Notes: generated by a model from the sequence alone, not told the origin. 64,000 nucleotides of DNA from CAZUMJ01 sp964621605 (GCA_964621605.1 CAZUMJ010000010.1:11619-75618); one strand, 5' to 3'. Shown: positions 8,327 through 17,440, counted from the stretch's first letter. Translations and numbers: made by a program.

Positions 8327-10689
8327 CCACCGCGCTCAACGATGACGAGGCCGCCGTCGCTGCGCCACCGTCGACGGCGGTGAAGCAACCCGGGCGCAGG
8401 CTCACCCTTCCGGATCGACCCGAACGCGTCGACCTCGCAGCCGCGGGTGGCCTCGCCGCACTCGCCCTGAGCGCCTTCGCTCCCTCGTTCGGCGGAACGA
8501 CGTACCTGCTGATGGGCGGGGTCGGCGTGCTCGTCGGGCTCGGCGCCGTGTGGGCGCTGGTGAAGCTGCGCGTCTCACCGTTCCTTGCCGTGCTTGCCGT
8601 CCTCGTCGCTTTCGTCGCGGCCGGCTCGATCGCGGTGCCAGACGCCGCGATCGCCGGCTTCCTCCCGGGGCCGGCGGTCCCGTCCGCGCTGTTCGACGGT
8701 GTCGTGCACGGCTGGGCCCGCGTCGTGACCACCGCGACCCCGGTCGGAACCAGCGACGGGATGGGGGTGATCCCATACCTATGCGCGTTCATGGCGGCTG
8801 CCGGGGCGTTGGCACTGGCGCGGCTCACCCGTCTCTCGATGCTGCCGGTGGTGCCGCCGCTGCTGACCCTCGTCGCCGGCATCCTCATGGGCACCGACGT
8901 TCCGGGTTCGGTGCTGCTACAGGGGGCGCTGTTCGCCGTGGTCGCCATCGCGTGGGGGTCCGCACGGGCTACTCGCCACCGCGCCGGTGACGTCGGCTCG
9001 GCCGGTCGCCACTTCCGGGTCGGTCGCAGTGTCACCGTTGCCGCGTACCTGGCGGTCGTCGCGGCGTTGGCATTGGTGGTCGGTCCCGCACTTCCGCTTG
9101 CCACGCACGCCGAGCGGTACGTCCTGCGTCAACACGCGGTGCCGCCGTTCGATCCGCGCGAGTACGCGAGCCCGCTGAGCGGCTACCGGCACTACCGCAT
9201 GGTGAAGAAGGCCGGCGGTGAACGCGACGTCGAGCTGTTGCAGGTCTCGGGCATGCCCGAGGACGCGCTGCTTCGTGTCGCCACGCTCGACGGGTACGAC
9301 GGTGTCGTCTTCGTCGTGGGCGGCTCGGGCAACGTGGCTGCCGGGCCGAGCGGTTCCGGTCGGTTCGACCGGGTCGGCAACGGTGTGGCCGACCCTGCGG
9401 CCAACGGGCCCGGCAAGGACGCCACGCTACGGGTGAAGGTGCTGGCGAACGGCGCCCGACAGCCATGGGTGCCCTTGAGCGGAGCGCTGCGCTCCATCGC
9501 CTTCGGCGGCGCACGGGGTGACCAACTCGGTTCGTCGTTCCGGTACAACGCGCTCAGCCACATGGGTGCGACGCCGCTGCTCTTGCAGCCCGGTGACACC
9601 TATACGGCCAAAGTGCGCCTCAATGTGGTCCCCTTCGATCGTGCGAAGCGTGACGCCATGATCGGCGACGCCAAGGTCGACACCGGCATCCCGCTCGCGG
9701 CGGTGGATGGGATTGCAGGGTTCGCGAAGAACGCTCGTGACCTCATGGGTTCGGCGTCGACCACGCTCGCCAAGATCGAAGCGGTCGAGTCGGCGTTCCA
9801 CGACCACGGCACGTTCAGCGACGGCTCCGACGACTCGGTACGTTCGCTTTCCGGTCACAGCATCGCCCGACTCGCGGCGTTCTTCGGTAAGGACCCGGTT
9901 GTAGGTGACGCAGAGCAATACGCCGCGGCGATGACGGTGTTGCTCCGCACCCAAGGAATCCCAGCCCGGGTAGCGATGGGTTACCGCTCTACCAAGGGCG
10001 TCGACAGCACGCAGGCCTTCAAGGGGGGCGACCTCCAGGCGTGGGTGGAGGTGCCGTTTGTGGGAGTCGGGTGGGTTCCCTTCTTCCCAACTCCGACAAA
10101 GCCACCGCAGGACGAGCCGAAGCCGAAACCCAAGACCATTCAGACCCAGACGCAGGCGGCACCCCCCACCACCTACCTCCAGGTGCAGCCGCCCGACCCC
10201 CGCGAGAACCGTCGCCGTGGAGACACGTCCAAGGGTGGCGGCGGGTTCCAGATTCCGGCCGTCGTCGTGTTGGCTGCGAAGGTCATCGGTGTTCCGGTGT
10301 TCGCGCTGGCCGCGTTTGCCTTCTTTGTCACGGGCATCAAGCGGGTGCGTCGTAAGCGGCGCCGCACGCGTGGAACGCCGGTCGAGCAGGTCCACGGTGC
10401 ATGGTTGGAGTCACTCGACGCCTTGCGAGACCACGGTGTGGCCGTGCCACGGCGGGTCACGAGGCGCGAGGCGGTAGCAGCGATCCCAGCGGAGCAATGG
10501 CCGGGCGGGATGCAACTCGCAACGGGGATCGACGCGGCCATGTTCGGCCGGGACGACCCCGATGCCGCTGTGGTGGAGCAGGTCTGGTCCCGCCTCGACG
10601 AGGACGTCGCGCAGAGGCAAGCCGGCCTCGACTGGAAGCGCCGCGTGCGGGTGAAGTTGAACCTGGCGTCACTGCGGCCAGGACGTTGA
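8323..10689 (+). CDS. TgpA-like membrane protein with a degenerate transglutaminase domain
   Basis: The protein has 788 residues. The ATG at 8323 overlaps the DUF58 stop (ATGA) and is preferred to a GTG at 8308. The N-terminal ~250 residues are multi-pass membrane (TgpA-type), followed by an extracellular domain. A transglutaminase core lies at ~525-595, then a proline-rich linker, another helix (~645-670) and a C-terminal DUF4129-like tail. All three catalytic positions are changed. The usual GDCEQ is GDAEQ (residue ~530), the usual His-Ala-Trp is QAW (~572), and the usual PFDPTP is PFFPTP (~588). The fold is therefore recognisable but cysteine catalysis is not expected. Neighbouring genes are the typical MoxR/DUF58 partners. 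A structural or peptide-binding role in the secretion locus is inferred. Confidence 0.9.
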   Translation: MTTALNDDEAAVAAPPSTAVKQPGRRLTLPDRPERVDLAAAGGLAALALSAFAPSFGGTTYLLMGGVGVLVGLGAVWALVKLRVSPFLAVLAVLVAFVAAGSIAVPDAAIAGFLPGPAVPSALFDGVVHGWARVVTTATPVGTSDGMGVIPYLCAFMAAAGALALARLTRLSMLPVVPPLLTLVAGILMGTDVPGSVLLQGALFAVVAIAWGSARATRHRAGDVGSAGRHFRVGRSVTVAAYLAVVAALALVVGPALPLATHAERYVLRQHAVPPFDPREYASPLSGYRHYRMVKKAGGERDVELLQVSGMPEDALLRVATLDGYDGVVFVVGGSGNVAAGPSGSGRFDRVGNGVADPAANGPGKDATLRVKVLANGARQPWVPLSGALRSIAFGGARGDQLGSSFRYNALSHMGATPLLLQPGDTYTAKVRLNVVPFDRAKRDAMIGDAKVDTGIPLAAVDGIAGFAKNARDLMGSASTTLAKIEAVESAFHDHGTFSDGSDDSVRSLSGHSIARLAAFFGKDPVVGDAEQYAAAMTVLLRTQGIPARVAMGYRSTKGVDSTQAFKGGDLQAWVEVPFVGVGWVPFFPTPTKPPQDEPKPKPKTIQTQTQAAPPTTYLQVQPPDPRENRRRGDTSKGGGGFQIPAVVVLAAKVIGVPVFALAAFAFFVTGIKRVRRKRRRTRGTPVEQVHGAWLESLDALRDHGVAVPRRVTRREAVAAIPAEQWPGGMQLATGIDAAMFGRDDPDAAVVEQVWSRLDEDVAQRQAGLDWKRRVRVKLNLASLRPGR

Positions 10690-10713
10690 CGTGGCCGAGA
10701 CCGGAGGGCTGCC

Positions 10714-13700
10714 GTGCAGTTGAAGCTCACCCTTGCACGTCCGGGCGCGGCTGCATCCGACCTGGTGGTGTCGACAGACCCAACGGCGACGGTTGGGGAG
10801 ATCGCGGAGGCGATCACGCGGCGCGACCCGCACCGGGCGTCGGGCCCGACCGACAACGTGACGTTGCGCGTCGACGGGCCCGGGCCCACCCGCATCCTTC
10901 AGGCAGACAAGGCGCTGGCCGACGCGGCGTTGCAGTCCGGGGACCAGATCTCGGTGATCGCGGTGCAGAGTGGGTACCTCGATGCGGCCGACGAGCGCGC
11001 GGCGGCAGCGGTGGTGGTCGCCGAGCAGGGACCTGACGCAGGCAAGACTTTTCAGCTCGCGTCCGGCGCGAACCTGCTGGGGCGGGACCCCACTTCTCAG
11101 GTGCCGCTGGGCGACCCGATGGTCTCGAAGCGTCACGCCCGGATCAATGTCGGGGAGACCCTCGAGGTGATCGACCTCGGTTCGGTGAACGGTGTCGAGG
11201 TAGGCGGAGTCCTGGTCGACCGAGCAACGCTGCGTCCGGGCGATCGGATCCGTCTGGGCGAGACGGTGCTGGCCGTCCAGCACCACCGACCGGGTGGCGC
11301 CGAGTTGAGCGGAACCGAGGTTGCATTCAACAGGTCGCCCTACCTCGACCCGCGCTACGAAGGCGTCAAGCTGGAGGCGCCAGACGTGCCGCAGCCACCG
11401 AAGCCTCAGCCGTTCCCGGTGGTGGCCATGGTCGCGCCGCTGTTCTTCGGCGTGATCCTCTACGTGTTCACCCATCAGCTCCTGAGCGTCATCTTCACAG
11501 CCCTGAGCCCCGTGATGATGATCGGCATGTACATCTCGACCCGCCTCACCGCGAAGCGGGAGCTCGAAGCTGCGACGAGGCAGTTCTACGGCAGCCTCGA
11601 CCACCTACGGGCGCGGCTCGACGAGGATCGAGCAGAAGAGGCGGCCATGCGCCGTCGCGAGCAGGTGTCGGTCACCGAGGTGCTCCAGGCTGCAGCCGGA
11701 CGTGCCAACCTGCTCTGGGCGCGGCGCCCGGATCGCCACGGGTTCTTGGAGTTGCGGCTTGGTTTGGCCTCGCTGCCGACCAGGTCTTCGGTCGAGATGC
11801 CACCGGCAAAGCAGGCCATCCCGGAGCTGTACGAAGAGCTCGCGGCCGCCGTCCAGCAACGCGCTGTCGTAGGACCGGTCCCGGTGGTGGCTCCTCTGAC
11901 CGAGATCGGCGCGCTCGGCATCGCGGGTGTGCGAGCCGATGCGCTCGCCGCTGCACGCGGTGTGGTCGCACAGGTCGCTGGGCTTCACAGCCCCGCAGAG
12001 GTGGTGCTGGCCGCGGTGACCCCCGCCGCCAGCGCGGCTGACTGGGACTGGCTCAAGTGGTTGCCGCACACCAGCTCGTCTCACAGCCCTGTGGATGTGC
12101 CGCTGTTGGGGAGCGGGCCAGGCTCCTGCGCTCGGCTCACCGCAGCCTTGGCGGACCTCATCGAGGCTCGCCGCGCCGCGGCGCATGGCACCGATGCCGA
12201 TGGGCGCTCCGCGGGCGTGCAGGTCGTGGTGGTTGTCGAGGACGATGCCCCGGTCGAGCGACCACGCCTGGTGGCACTGGCCGAACAGGGCCGTGAAGCA
12301 GGGGTGTATGTGGTCTGGGTGGCATCCTCCACGTCGCGGCTCCCGGCTGCCTGTGAGATCTTCTTCACCCACGACCCAGCCAGTCACACCGTCGCCACCG
12401 GCTTCATCGAGGGAGGCGTCACGGTCGTCCCAGTGGCAGCGGAGCCCCTCGCCGCCGAGGCAGCGTTGGCCTTCGCCCGTGACCTTGCGCCCGTGGTGGA
12501 CGCGTCGGCAGCCACCGACGATGCAGCCGACGTTCCCCAGCGCGTCTCGTTCCTCGCGGAAGCCGGCGTGGACCTCGCGGCCTCCCCGGACGCGGTGATC
12601 GACCGGTGGCGCCAAAGCGACTCGCTCCCCCTGGTCGGCGCCGAAGTGGCCGCGGCTCCGAAGCGCAGGAACCAAACCCTGCACGCCTTCATCGGGGCGT
12701 CCGCGCACGGATCGCTCTCGCTGGATCTCCGCACCCAGGGCCCACACGCCTTGGTGGGCGGGACGACCGGCGCCGGCAAGAGCGAGTTCTTGCAGTCGTG
12801 GATCATGGGTTTGGCCACGACCCACAGCCCGAGTCGCGTCACGTTCCTGTTCGTCGACTACAAGGGCGGTGCCGCGTTCAGCGAATGCGTGAAGCTGCCG
12901 CACACCGTCGGCCTCGTCACGGACCTGACCCCACACCTCGTGCACCGTGCCCTGCGGTCGCTCAACGCCGAGCTCCAGTACCGAGAACACATCCTCAATG
13001 AGAAGAAGGCGAAGGACGTCCTGGAACTCGAGGCCGACCGTGATCCGGACTGTCCCCCGAGTCTGGTGATCGTGGTGGACGAGTTCGCGGCACTGGTCGC
13101 CGAGGTGCCGGAGTTCGTGGACGGCGTGGTGAACGTGGCGCAACGCGGACGTTCTCTCGGGTTGCACCTGATCCTGGCCACACAGCGCCCTGCCGGCGTC
13201 ATCAAGGACAACCTGCGCGCCAACACGAACCTGCGGGTGGCGTTGCGAATGGCGGACGAAGAAGACAGCGACGATGTCGTCGGCACCAAGCTCGCCGCGA
13301 CCTTCGACCCGTCGATTCCCGGCCGGGGCGTGGCCAAGACCGGTCCGGGCCGCCTCACGCTGTTCCAGTCGGCCTACGTGGGTGGCTGGACGAAGGCGGT
13401 GGCGCCGCGACCACCGGTGATGCTCAGCGACCTGGTGGTGGGGGTGGGAGCCGAATGGGAAGAGCCCGAGGCCGACCAGGCTGCGACGAAGCAGAGGGCA
13501 AAGGAAGATGCCGGCCCGAACGACCTGAAGCGCCTCGTCGCTTCAACGGTGGCCGCTGCCGACCGGGCTCGGATCGCCGAGCCTCGCAAGCCCTGGCTGG
13601 CGGAGCTCGCTCCGGTGTACGACCTGGCGAAGACTCCGTTGACGCGGACCGACACCGAGCTGGTCTTCGGCATCGCGGATGACCCAGACCACCAGCAGCA

Positions 13701-15165
13701 GGCACCCATCTCGTTCGATCCGGATCGCGACGGGAACATGTCGGTCATCGGCACGGGCGGGTCGGGGAAGAGTGCCTTCCTCCGGACCCTCGCGACGGTC
13801 GCCGGGCTCTCCACCAAGGGCGGTCCCTGTCACGTGTACGGGCTCGACTTCGCGTCTCGTGGCCTTCACATGCTCGAGGTGCTCCCGCATGTCGGCAGTG
13901 TCGTCAACGGCGATGACGACGAGCGCGTCAACCGGTTGCTGCGTTCGCTGCGGGAGCTCATCGACGAACGCGCCGAGCGCTACGCGAAGGTCCGTGCCGG
14001 GTCGATCACCGACTACCGACGTGACGCGAACGAACCGGACGAGCCACGCATTCTCGTCCTGCTCGACGGTGTCGCCGCGTTTCGACAAGCCCACGACACC
14101 GGTGCGGTCGGGAACGCCTCCGATGCACTCACCGCGATTGCGGCGGAAGGCAGGCCAGTTGGGGTGCACGTGGTGGTGTCGGCCGACCGGCCGGGAGCGA
14201 TTCCGTCGGCGTTGGGCTCGGTGATCCAACGGCGCCTCACACTTCGGCTCGCCAGCGACGAGGACTATGCCTACGTCGACGTGCCCAAGGGGGCGCTCGG
14301 CCCGAAGAGCCCGCCGGGGAGAGGGTTTGTCGACGACCACGAGGTGCAGGTCGTCGTGTTGGGTGGGTCCGCAAGCGTGTCGCATCAGGCCCGGGCGCTG
14401 ACGAAACTCGGGCAAGACCTGGAGCTGCAGCTCGGCCGGGCATCGGCACCGGCAGTCGGGCGGCTTCCCGAGCTGGTCGCGCTCTCAACCCTTCCGGCAC
14501 ACGACGACGTCGACGGCATCGTCATCGGCCTGGCCGACCGAACACTCGGCCCGGCGAATCTGACCCTTGACGCACCCCTACTGGTCACCGGCCCGCCGGG
14601 CAGTGGACGCACCACAACACTCGTGACCCTCGCTGCCGCTCTGGAGCGTCGCTATCCCGGCCTGCGGTCGGTGTGCATCGCTCCGGCGTCGTCGGACCTT
14701 CAGCTTGGCTGGAGTTGGGCGGCATCGATTGACCCGAGCGACCCGAAGGGGGTGCAGGCCCTCCGCGATTTCCTGGAAGCTGTGTTGGCCGACCAACGAC
14801 ACGACACCGAGGTGGCATTCTTCGTCGACAACGCGAACCAGTACGGCTCGACGGAGGCTGCCGAACCCCTCAAACAGCTTCTCGCCGCGGCTGCGAAGAA
14901 CGGCTACGCCGTGGTCGCCGAATGTGATGTAGACGGCGCGAAGGACTACAGCGACCTCGTCAAGTTCCTGCGTGCGCCCCGGTTCGGCATCGCCCTGTCG
15001 CCCGATTCCAGCGACTGCGAGTCGATCTACCGCACGACCATCCCACGCTTGCGTACCCGGGTCTTCCCGTTGGGTCGTGGGCTGGTCATCCGGCGCGGCG
15101 TCAGCGAACTTGTGCAAGTCGCCGTTCCGTGGCCGGTGCAACCCGATGGGGAGTTCTCCCCATAG
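10714..15165 (+). CDS. EssC-type T7SS translocase: ubiquitin-like + FHA + triple FtsK ATPase
   Basis: The protein has 1483 residues and starts at a GTG preceded by a GGAGGG ribosome site. Residues ~1-90 resemble a ubiquitin-like (YukD/EsaB) beta-grasp domain. An FHA domain follows at ~98-190, with the LLGRDP, SKRHARI and LGSVNG motifs. A two-helix membrane anchor lies at ~236-275. Three FtsK/SpoIIIE ATPase domains follow. D1 has an intact Walker A GGTTGAGKSE (~683) and Walker B VIVVDEF (~785). D2 has GTGGSGKSAF (~1014) but Walker B is LVLLDGV, lacking the Glu. D3 has GPPGSGRTT (~1293), with Arg in place of the Walker A Lys, and FFVDNAN. The order FHA-TM-TM-ATPase x3 and the length match Firmicute EssC more than the EccCa/EccCb pair of mycobacteria. 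It is the motor that should export the WXG100 proteins encoded directly downstream. Confidence 0.9.
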   Translation: MQLKLTLARPGAAASDLVVSTDPTATVGEIAEAITRRDPHRASGPTDNVTLRVDGPGPTRILQADKALADAALQSGDQISVIAVQSGYLDAADERAAAAVVVAEQGPDAGKTFQLASGANLLGRDPTSQVPLGDPMVSKRHARINVGETLEVIDLGSVNGVEVGGVLVDRATLRPGDRIRLGETVLAVQHHRPGGAELSGTEVAFNRSPYLDPRYEGVKLEAPDVPQPPKPQPFPVVAMVAPLFFGVILYVFTHQLLSVIFTALSPVMMIGMYISTRLTAKRELEAATRQFYGSLDHLRARLDEDRAEEAAMRRREQVSVTEVLQAAAGRANLLWARRPDRHGFLELRLGLASLPTRSSVEMPPAKQAIPELYEELAAAVQQRAVVGPVPVVAPLTEIGALGIAGVRADALAAARGVVAQVAGLHSPAEVVLAAVTPAASAADWDWLKWLPHTSSSHSPVDVPLLGSGPGSCARLTAALADLIEARRAAAHGTDADGRSAGVQVVVVVEDDAPVERPRLVALAEQGREAGVYVVWVASSTSRLPAACEIFFTHDPASHTVATGFIEGGVTVVPVAAEPLAAEAALAFARDLAPVVDASAATDDAADVPQRVSFLAEAGVDLAASPDAVIDRWRQSDSLPLVGAEVAAAPKRRNQTLHAFIGASAHGSLSLDLRTQGPHALVGGTTGAGKSEFLQSWIMGLATTHSPSRVTFLFVDYKGGAAFSECVKLPHTVGLVTDLTPHLVHRALRSLNAELQYREHILNEKKAKDVLELEADRDPDCPPSLVIVVDEFAALVAEVPEFVDGVVNVAQRGRSLGLHLILATQRPAGVIKDNLRANTNLRVALRMADEEDSDDVVGTKLAATFDPSIPGRGVAKTGPGRLTLFQSAYVGGWTKAVAPRPPVMLSDLVVGVGAEWEEPEADQAATKQRAKEDAGPNDLKRLVASTVAAADRARIAEPRKPWLAELAPVYDLAKTPLTRTDTELVFGIADDPDHQQQAPISFDPDRDGNMSVIGTGGSGKSAFLRTLATVAGLSTKGGPCHVYGLDFASRGLHMLEVLPHVGSVVNGDDDERVNRLLRSLRELIDERAERYAKVRAGSITDYRRDANEPDEPRILVLLDGVAAFRQAHDTGAVGNASDALTAIAAEGRPVGVHVVVSADRPGAIPSALGSVIQRRLTLRLASDEDYAYVDVPKGALGPKSPPGRGFVDDHEVQVVVLGGSASVSHQARALTKLGQDLELQLGRASAPAVGRLPELVALSTLPAHDDVDGIVIGLADRTLGPANLTLDAPLLVTGPPGSGRTTTLVTLAAALERRYPGLRSVCIAPASSDLQLGWSWAASIDPSDPKGVQALRDFLEAVLADQRHDTEVAFFVDNANQYGSTEAAEPLKQLLAAAAKNGYAVVAECDVDGAKDYSDLVKFLRAPRFGIALSPDSSDCESIYRTTIPRLRTRVFPLGRGLVIRRGVSELVQVAVPWPVQPDGEFSP

Positions 15166-15241
15166 ACCGCGCGACGCATCGCGCCGACAATCTCACCAAG
15201 ACAGGCTGAGACCAGGCTTCCTGCCTGTGATCACGATCCCC

Positions 15242-15256
15242 TAGGAGGGAACCACA
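15242..15256 (+). promoter_or_regulatory. Strong ribosome binding site of the free WXG100 gene
   Basis: TAGGAGGGAACCACA precedes the ATG at 15257, giving an AGGAGG core with about 8 bases to the start. It is the closest match to the anti-Shine-Dalgarno consensus in the T7SS locus, which fits a small substrate needed in high amount. A short inverted repeat (ACAGGC at 15201-15206, GCCTGT at 15223-15228) lies just upstream, between the translocase stop and this gene. Confidence 0.6.
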
Positions 15257-15529
15257 ATGGCAAACCTGACTGGAATGGACATCGAGCAGGTCCGCAACAT
15301 GGGGCGGACCATGCAGCAGAAGTCAGACGAGATCCGCAACATCATCCACACGCTCGATGGCCTGGTGAACCAGATCCCCGGTGTGTGGCGCGGACACGAC
15401 GCTGAGCAGTTCAAGGGCTGGTGGCAGAACGAGCACCGCGGGCACCTCTCGCAGGTGGCGGAGCAGTTGCACGGGCTGGGTCAGTCGGCGCTCAACAACG
15501 CGCAGGAGCAGGAGAACGTCTCCCACTAG
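15257..15529 (+). CDS. WXG100 (ESAT-6-like) protein
   Basis: The protein has 90 residues, the standard WXG100 length. Two helices flank a W-x-G turn, here WRG at residues 44-46. It is the stand-alone member of a set of four related WXG100 segments in the next 4 kb. From about residue 36 onward it is almost identical to the headers of the two following fusion proteins (shared KGWWQNEHRGHLSQVA), while its first helix differs. It has no C-terminal YxxxD/E export signal of the mycobacterial type. A secreted substrate and/or co-substrate of the EssC-type motor encoded 91 bases upstream is the natural role. Whether it forms a homodimer or pairs with the fusions cannot be told. Confidence 0.92.
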   Translation: MANLTGMDIEQVRNMGRTMQQKSDEIRNIIHTLDGLVNQIPGVWRGHDAEQFKGWWQNEHRGHLSQVAEQLHGLGQSALNNAQEQENVSH

Positions 15530-15543
15530 GGCGGTGGTTGTCC

Positions 15544-15580
15544 CCGGGGGCTACGTCTTCGTGGTCGACGTAGCCCCCGG
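15544..15580 (+). terminator. Perfect 14-bp hairpin after the free WXG100 gene
   Basis: The arms CCGGGGGCTACGTC (15544-15557) and GACGTAGCCCCCGG (15567-15580) are exactly complementary around a 9-base loop. No U-tract follows, so it may be an actinobacterial L-shaped terminator or a stabilising 3' stem-loop. It lies between the WXG100 stop (15529) and the next start (15623). It could keep WXG100 mRNA more abundant than the downstream fusion genes. The stem is certain; termination is inferred. Confidence 0.65.
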
Positions 15581-15622
15581 AAGGTCATATCCAGCGGACA
15601 CGACGAGGAGGGCGAGGGACCG

Positions 15623-16519
15623 ATGGCGAACCTGACGGGTATGGACATCGAGCAGATCCGTGAGATGGGCCGGCGGATGCAGGCTGACGCGGAGAAGATG
15701 AGAAGCCAGATCGTGGCTCCGCTCGACAACCTGGTGCATCAGATACCGGGCGTGTGGCGCGGCCCTGACGCGGAGCGCTTCAAGGGCTGGTGGCAGAACG
15801 AGCACCGCGGGCATCTCTCGCAAGTGGCGGAGCAGTTGCACGGGCTAGGTCAGTCGGCCCTCAACAACGCGCACGAACAGGAGCAAGCCAGCGGCGGCGG
15901 CGGCGGGTCAGGCCGTGCTACTGGTAGTTCGGCCGCTACAGGCCATAGCTCCGGTGGAGCCGTGCCTGGCCCGGCTCGAGGGGCTGGCGTCGCCGCTGCC
16001 GCGGGTTCTGGTGCGGTGGTGGGCGCCGCCACGGGTGCACTACCCGGGTCGCACCGGAGTTGGCAGGAGGTCGACCGCGCATATAGGGCGAACATGACCG
16101 GTTACTACGGCCCGAATGGCCCGTCGAGGTACCAGTGTACCGCGTGGGCGAACTACCGCTGGAAGGAGCTCGGCTATAAAGGGCCCATAATCTCCGGAAA
16201 TGGTGGGGACATGGTGGACGTCGCGGTCTCGCATGGAGCAACCCGACTAACTACGCCGACGCTTGGAGCAATGGCCTCGACCATGTCGGTCGCTCCGGGC
16301 TACGGTCACGTGATGGTCGTCGAGCAGGTGATGCACAATTCATCGGGTGCGCAACAGATTCGTGTATCGGAAATGAATGTGGGAGGCGACGGGATAGACG
16401 GCCACCCGAACGAGTATCGCAGCGACACTATTCTGACCTCCATTGGTGGCGGCAAGTGGCAGGTTGCGAGAACAGGAGCCGTATATGATATGAAGTTTGC
16501 GGGCCTACCAACCTCGTAG
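15623..16519 (+). CDS. WXG100-header protein with C-terminal CHAP domain
   Basis: The protein has 298 residues. Residues 1-95 are a WXG100 header (WRG at 44-46) ending in a Gly-rich linker, followed by an Ala/Gly-rich hydrophobic stretch at ~115-145. A CHAP (NlpC/P60-like cysteine amidase/endopeptidase) domain lies at ~150-290. The candidate nucleophile is Cys172 in YQCTAWANY, and the catalytic His is 229 in YGHVMVVE, with a polar SEMN ~20 residues later. CHAP domains usually cut peptidoglycan, so this looks like a T7SS-exported cell-wall enzyme or antibacterial effector. The ATG follows GAGGAGGGCGAGGGACCG. The CHAP part is more AT-rich than the header, suggesting a module joined by recombination. 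No obvious immunity gene sits immediately downstream. Confidence 0.85.
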   Translation: MANLTGMDIEQIREMGRRMQADAEKMRSQIVAPLDNLVHQIPGVWRGPDAERFKGWWQNEHRGHLSQVAEQLHGLGQSALNNAHEQEQASGGGGGSGRATGSSAATGHSSGGAVPGPARGAGVAAAAGSGAVVGAATGALPGSHRSWQEVDRAYRANMTGYYGPNGPSRYQCTAWANYRWKELGYKGPIISGNGGDMVDVAVSHGATRLTTPTLGAMASTMSVAPGYGHVMVVEQVMHNSSGAQQIRVSEMNVGGDGIDGHPNEYRSDTILTSIGGGKWQVARTGAVYDMKFAGLPTS

Positions 16520-16561
16520 CATCGCCGATGGTGCCGGCAGCAATGTGATGAGGAGCTATCC

Positions 16562-17440
16562 GTGGCGAACCTGACGGGTATGGACATCGAGCAGGTCCGC
16601 GAGATGGGTCGGCGGATGCAGGCTGATGCAGATCGCATCCGGAGCCAGGTGGTGGCTCCGCTCGACAACCTGGTGCATCAGATTCCGGGCGTGTGGCGCG
16701 GGCACGATGCCGAGCGCTTCAAGGGCTGGTGGCAGAACGAGCACCGTGGGCATCTGTCGCAGGTGGCGAGGCAGTTGCACGGGCTGGGTCAGTCGGCGCT
16801 CAACAACGCCCAGGAGCAGGAGCAAGCCAGCGGCGGCGGCGGGCGGAGTGGTGCGGGCGGTTCGCCCTCTACAGGCCGAGCTGGCATGTTGCCCGGAGGA
16901 GCGTCGGCGGGTGGCGGCACCTCTGCCGAGTTCAACGATCTCATGCGTGACGCTGCTGGCGCTGGTGGCGCGATGGCAAAGCTCATGCGGCTGGACGTGC
17001 CGGGGCCGCTCGACGCAGCGCTCACCATTGGTGTGGTGGGGTCCGCCGCTGCCGACTACGGGTGGGGTGACGCGCGCACGATGGATGCAGAGGTCGACGG
17101 TATGGTTGGTGCCGCCCTCAGCAAGTACCCCCCTGCTGGCCTCGCCTGGTACGTCGGCCATGACGCGCTCGGGAAGCCGATCGCAGCTGCTGCTGACCAG
17201 GCCTCGATCGCATTGACAGGGCAGGACATGGGGTCAAATGCGTACGACGCCTACGTGGCACGCACCTACGGCGATACGTCTTCGATGAGGATCGACGACC
17301 AGGCTCGCATAGCAACGGAAATGTCTGAGCGCTACTCCGGCTGGAGCGGATTTGGTCACTTTACGACCGACTCCATCGGCAATGCCGGCCACGGCATTGC
17401 GAGCGTTGCCAAGTCCGGTTGGCACAAGGTGTTCGGATGA
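16562..17440 (+). CDS. WXG100-header protein with unknown C-terminal domain
   Basis: The protein has 292 residues and a GTG start after GAGGAGC. Residues 1-95 nearly duplicate the header of the preceding CHAP protein, including WRG at 44-46. A Gly/Ser-rich linker runs to ~122. The remaining ~170 residues (SAEFNDLMRDAAGAGG through SGWHKVFG) match no family I recognise. They are Ala/Gly-rich, with a possible hydrophobic helix around LDAALTIGVVGSAAADYGW (~155-175), then Asp/Tyr-rich segments. The stop overlaps the next start as ATGA, so the downstream small protein is translationally coupled and may be its chaperone or immunity partner. A T7SS substrate is likely from the header; the C-terminal activity is unknown. 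Confidence 0.8.
   Translation: MANLTGMDIEQVREMGRRMQADADRIRSQVVAPLDNLVHQIPGVWRGHDAERFKGWWQNEHRGHLSQVARQLHGLGQSALNNAQEQEQASGGGGRSGAGGSPSTGRAGMLPGGASAGGGTSAEFNDLMRDAAGAGGAMAKLMRLDVPGPLDAALTIGVVGSAAADYGWGDARTMDAEVDGMVGAALSKYPPAGLAWYVGHDALGKPIAAAADQASIALTGQDMGSNAYDAYVARTYGDTSSMRIDDQARIATEMSERYSGWSGFGHFTTDSIGNAGHGIASVAKSGWHKVFG

Noticed and set aside
11605..13167. A 520-residue minus-strand frame opposite the translocase
   Set aside because: It overlaps the conserved EssC-type ATPase region and shows no recognisable motif or ribosome site.
15201..15228. Hairpin upstream of the free WXG100 gene as a terminator
   Set aside because: Arms are only 6 bp with a long loop and no U-tract; noted in the ribosome-site entry but not called.
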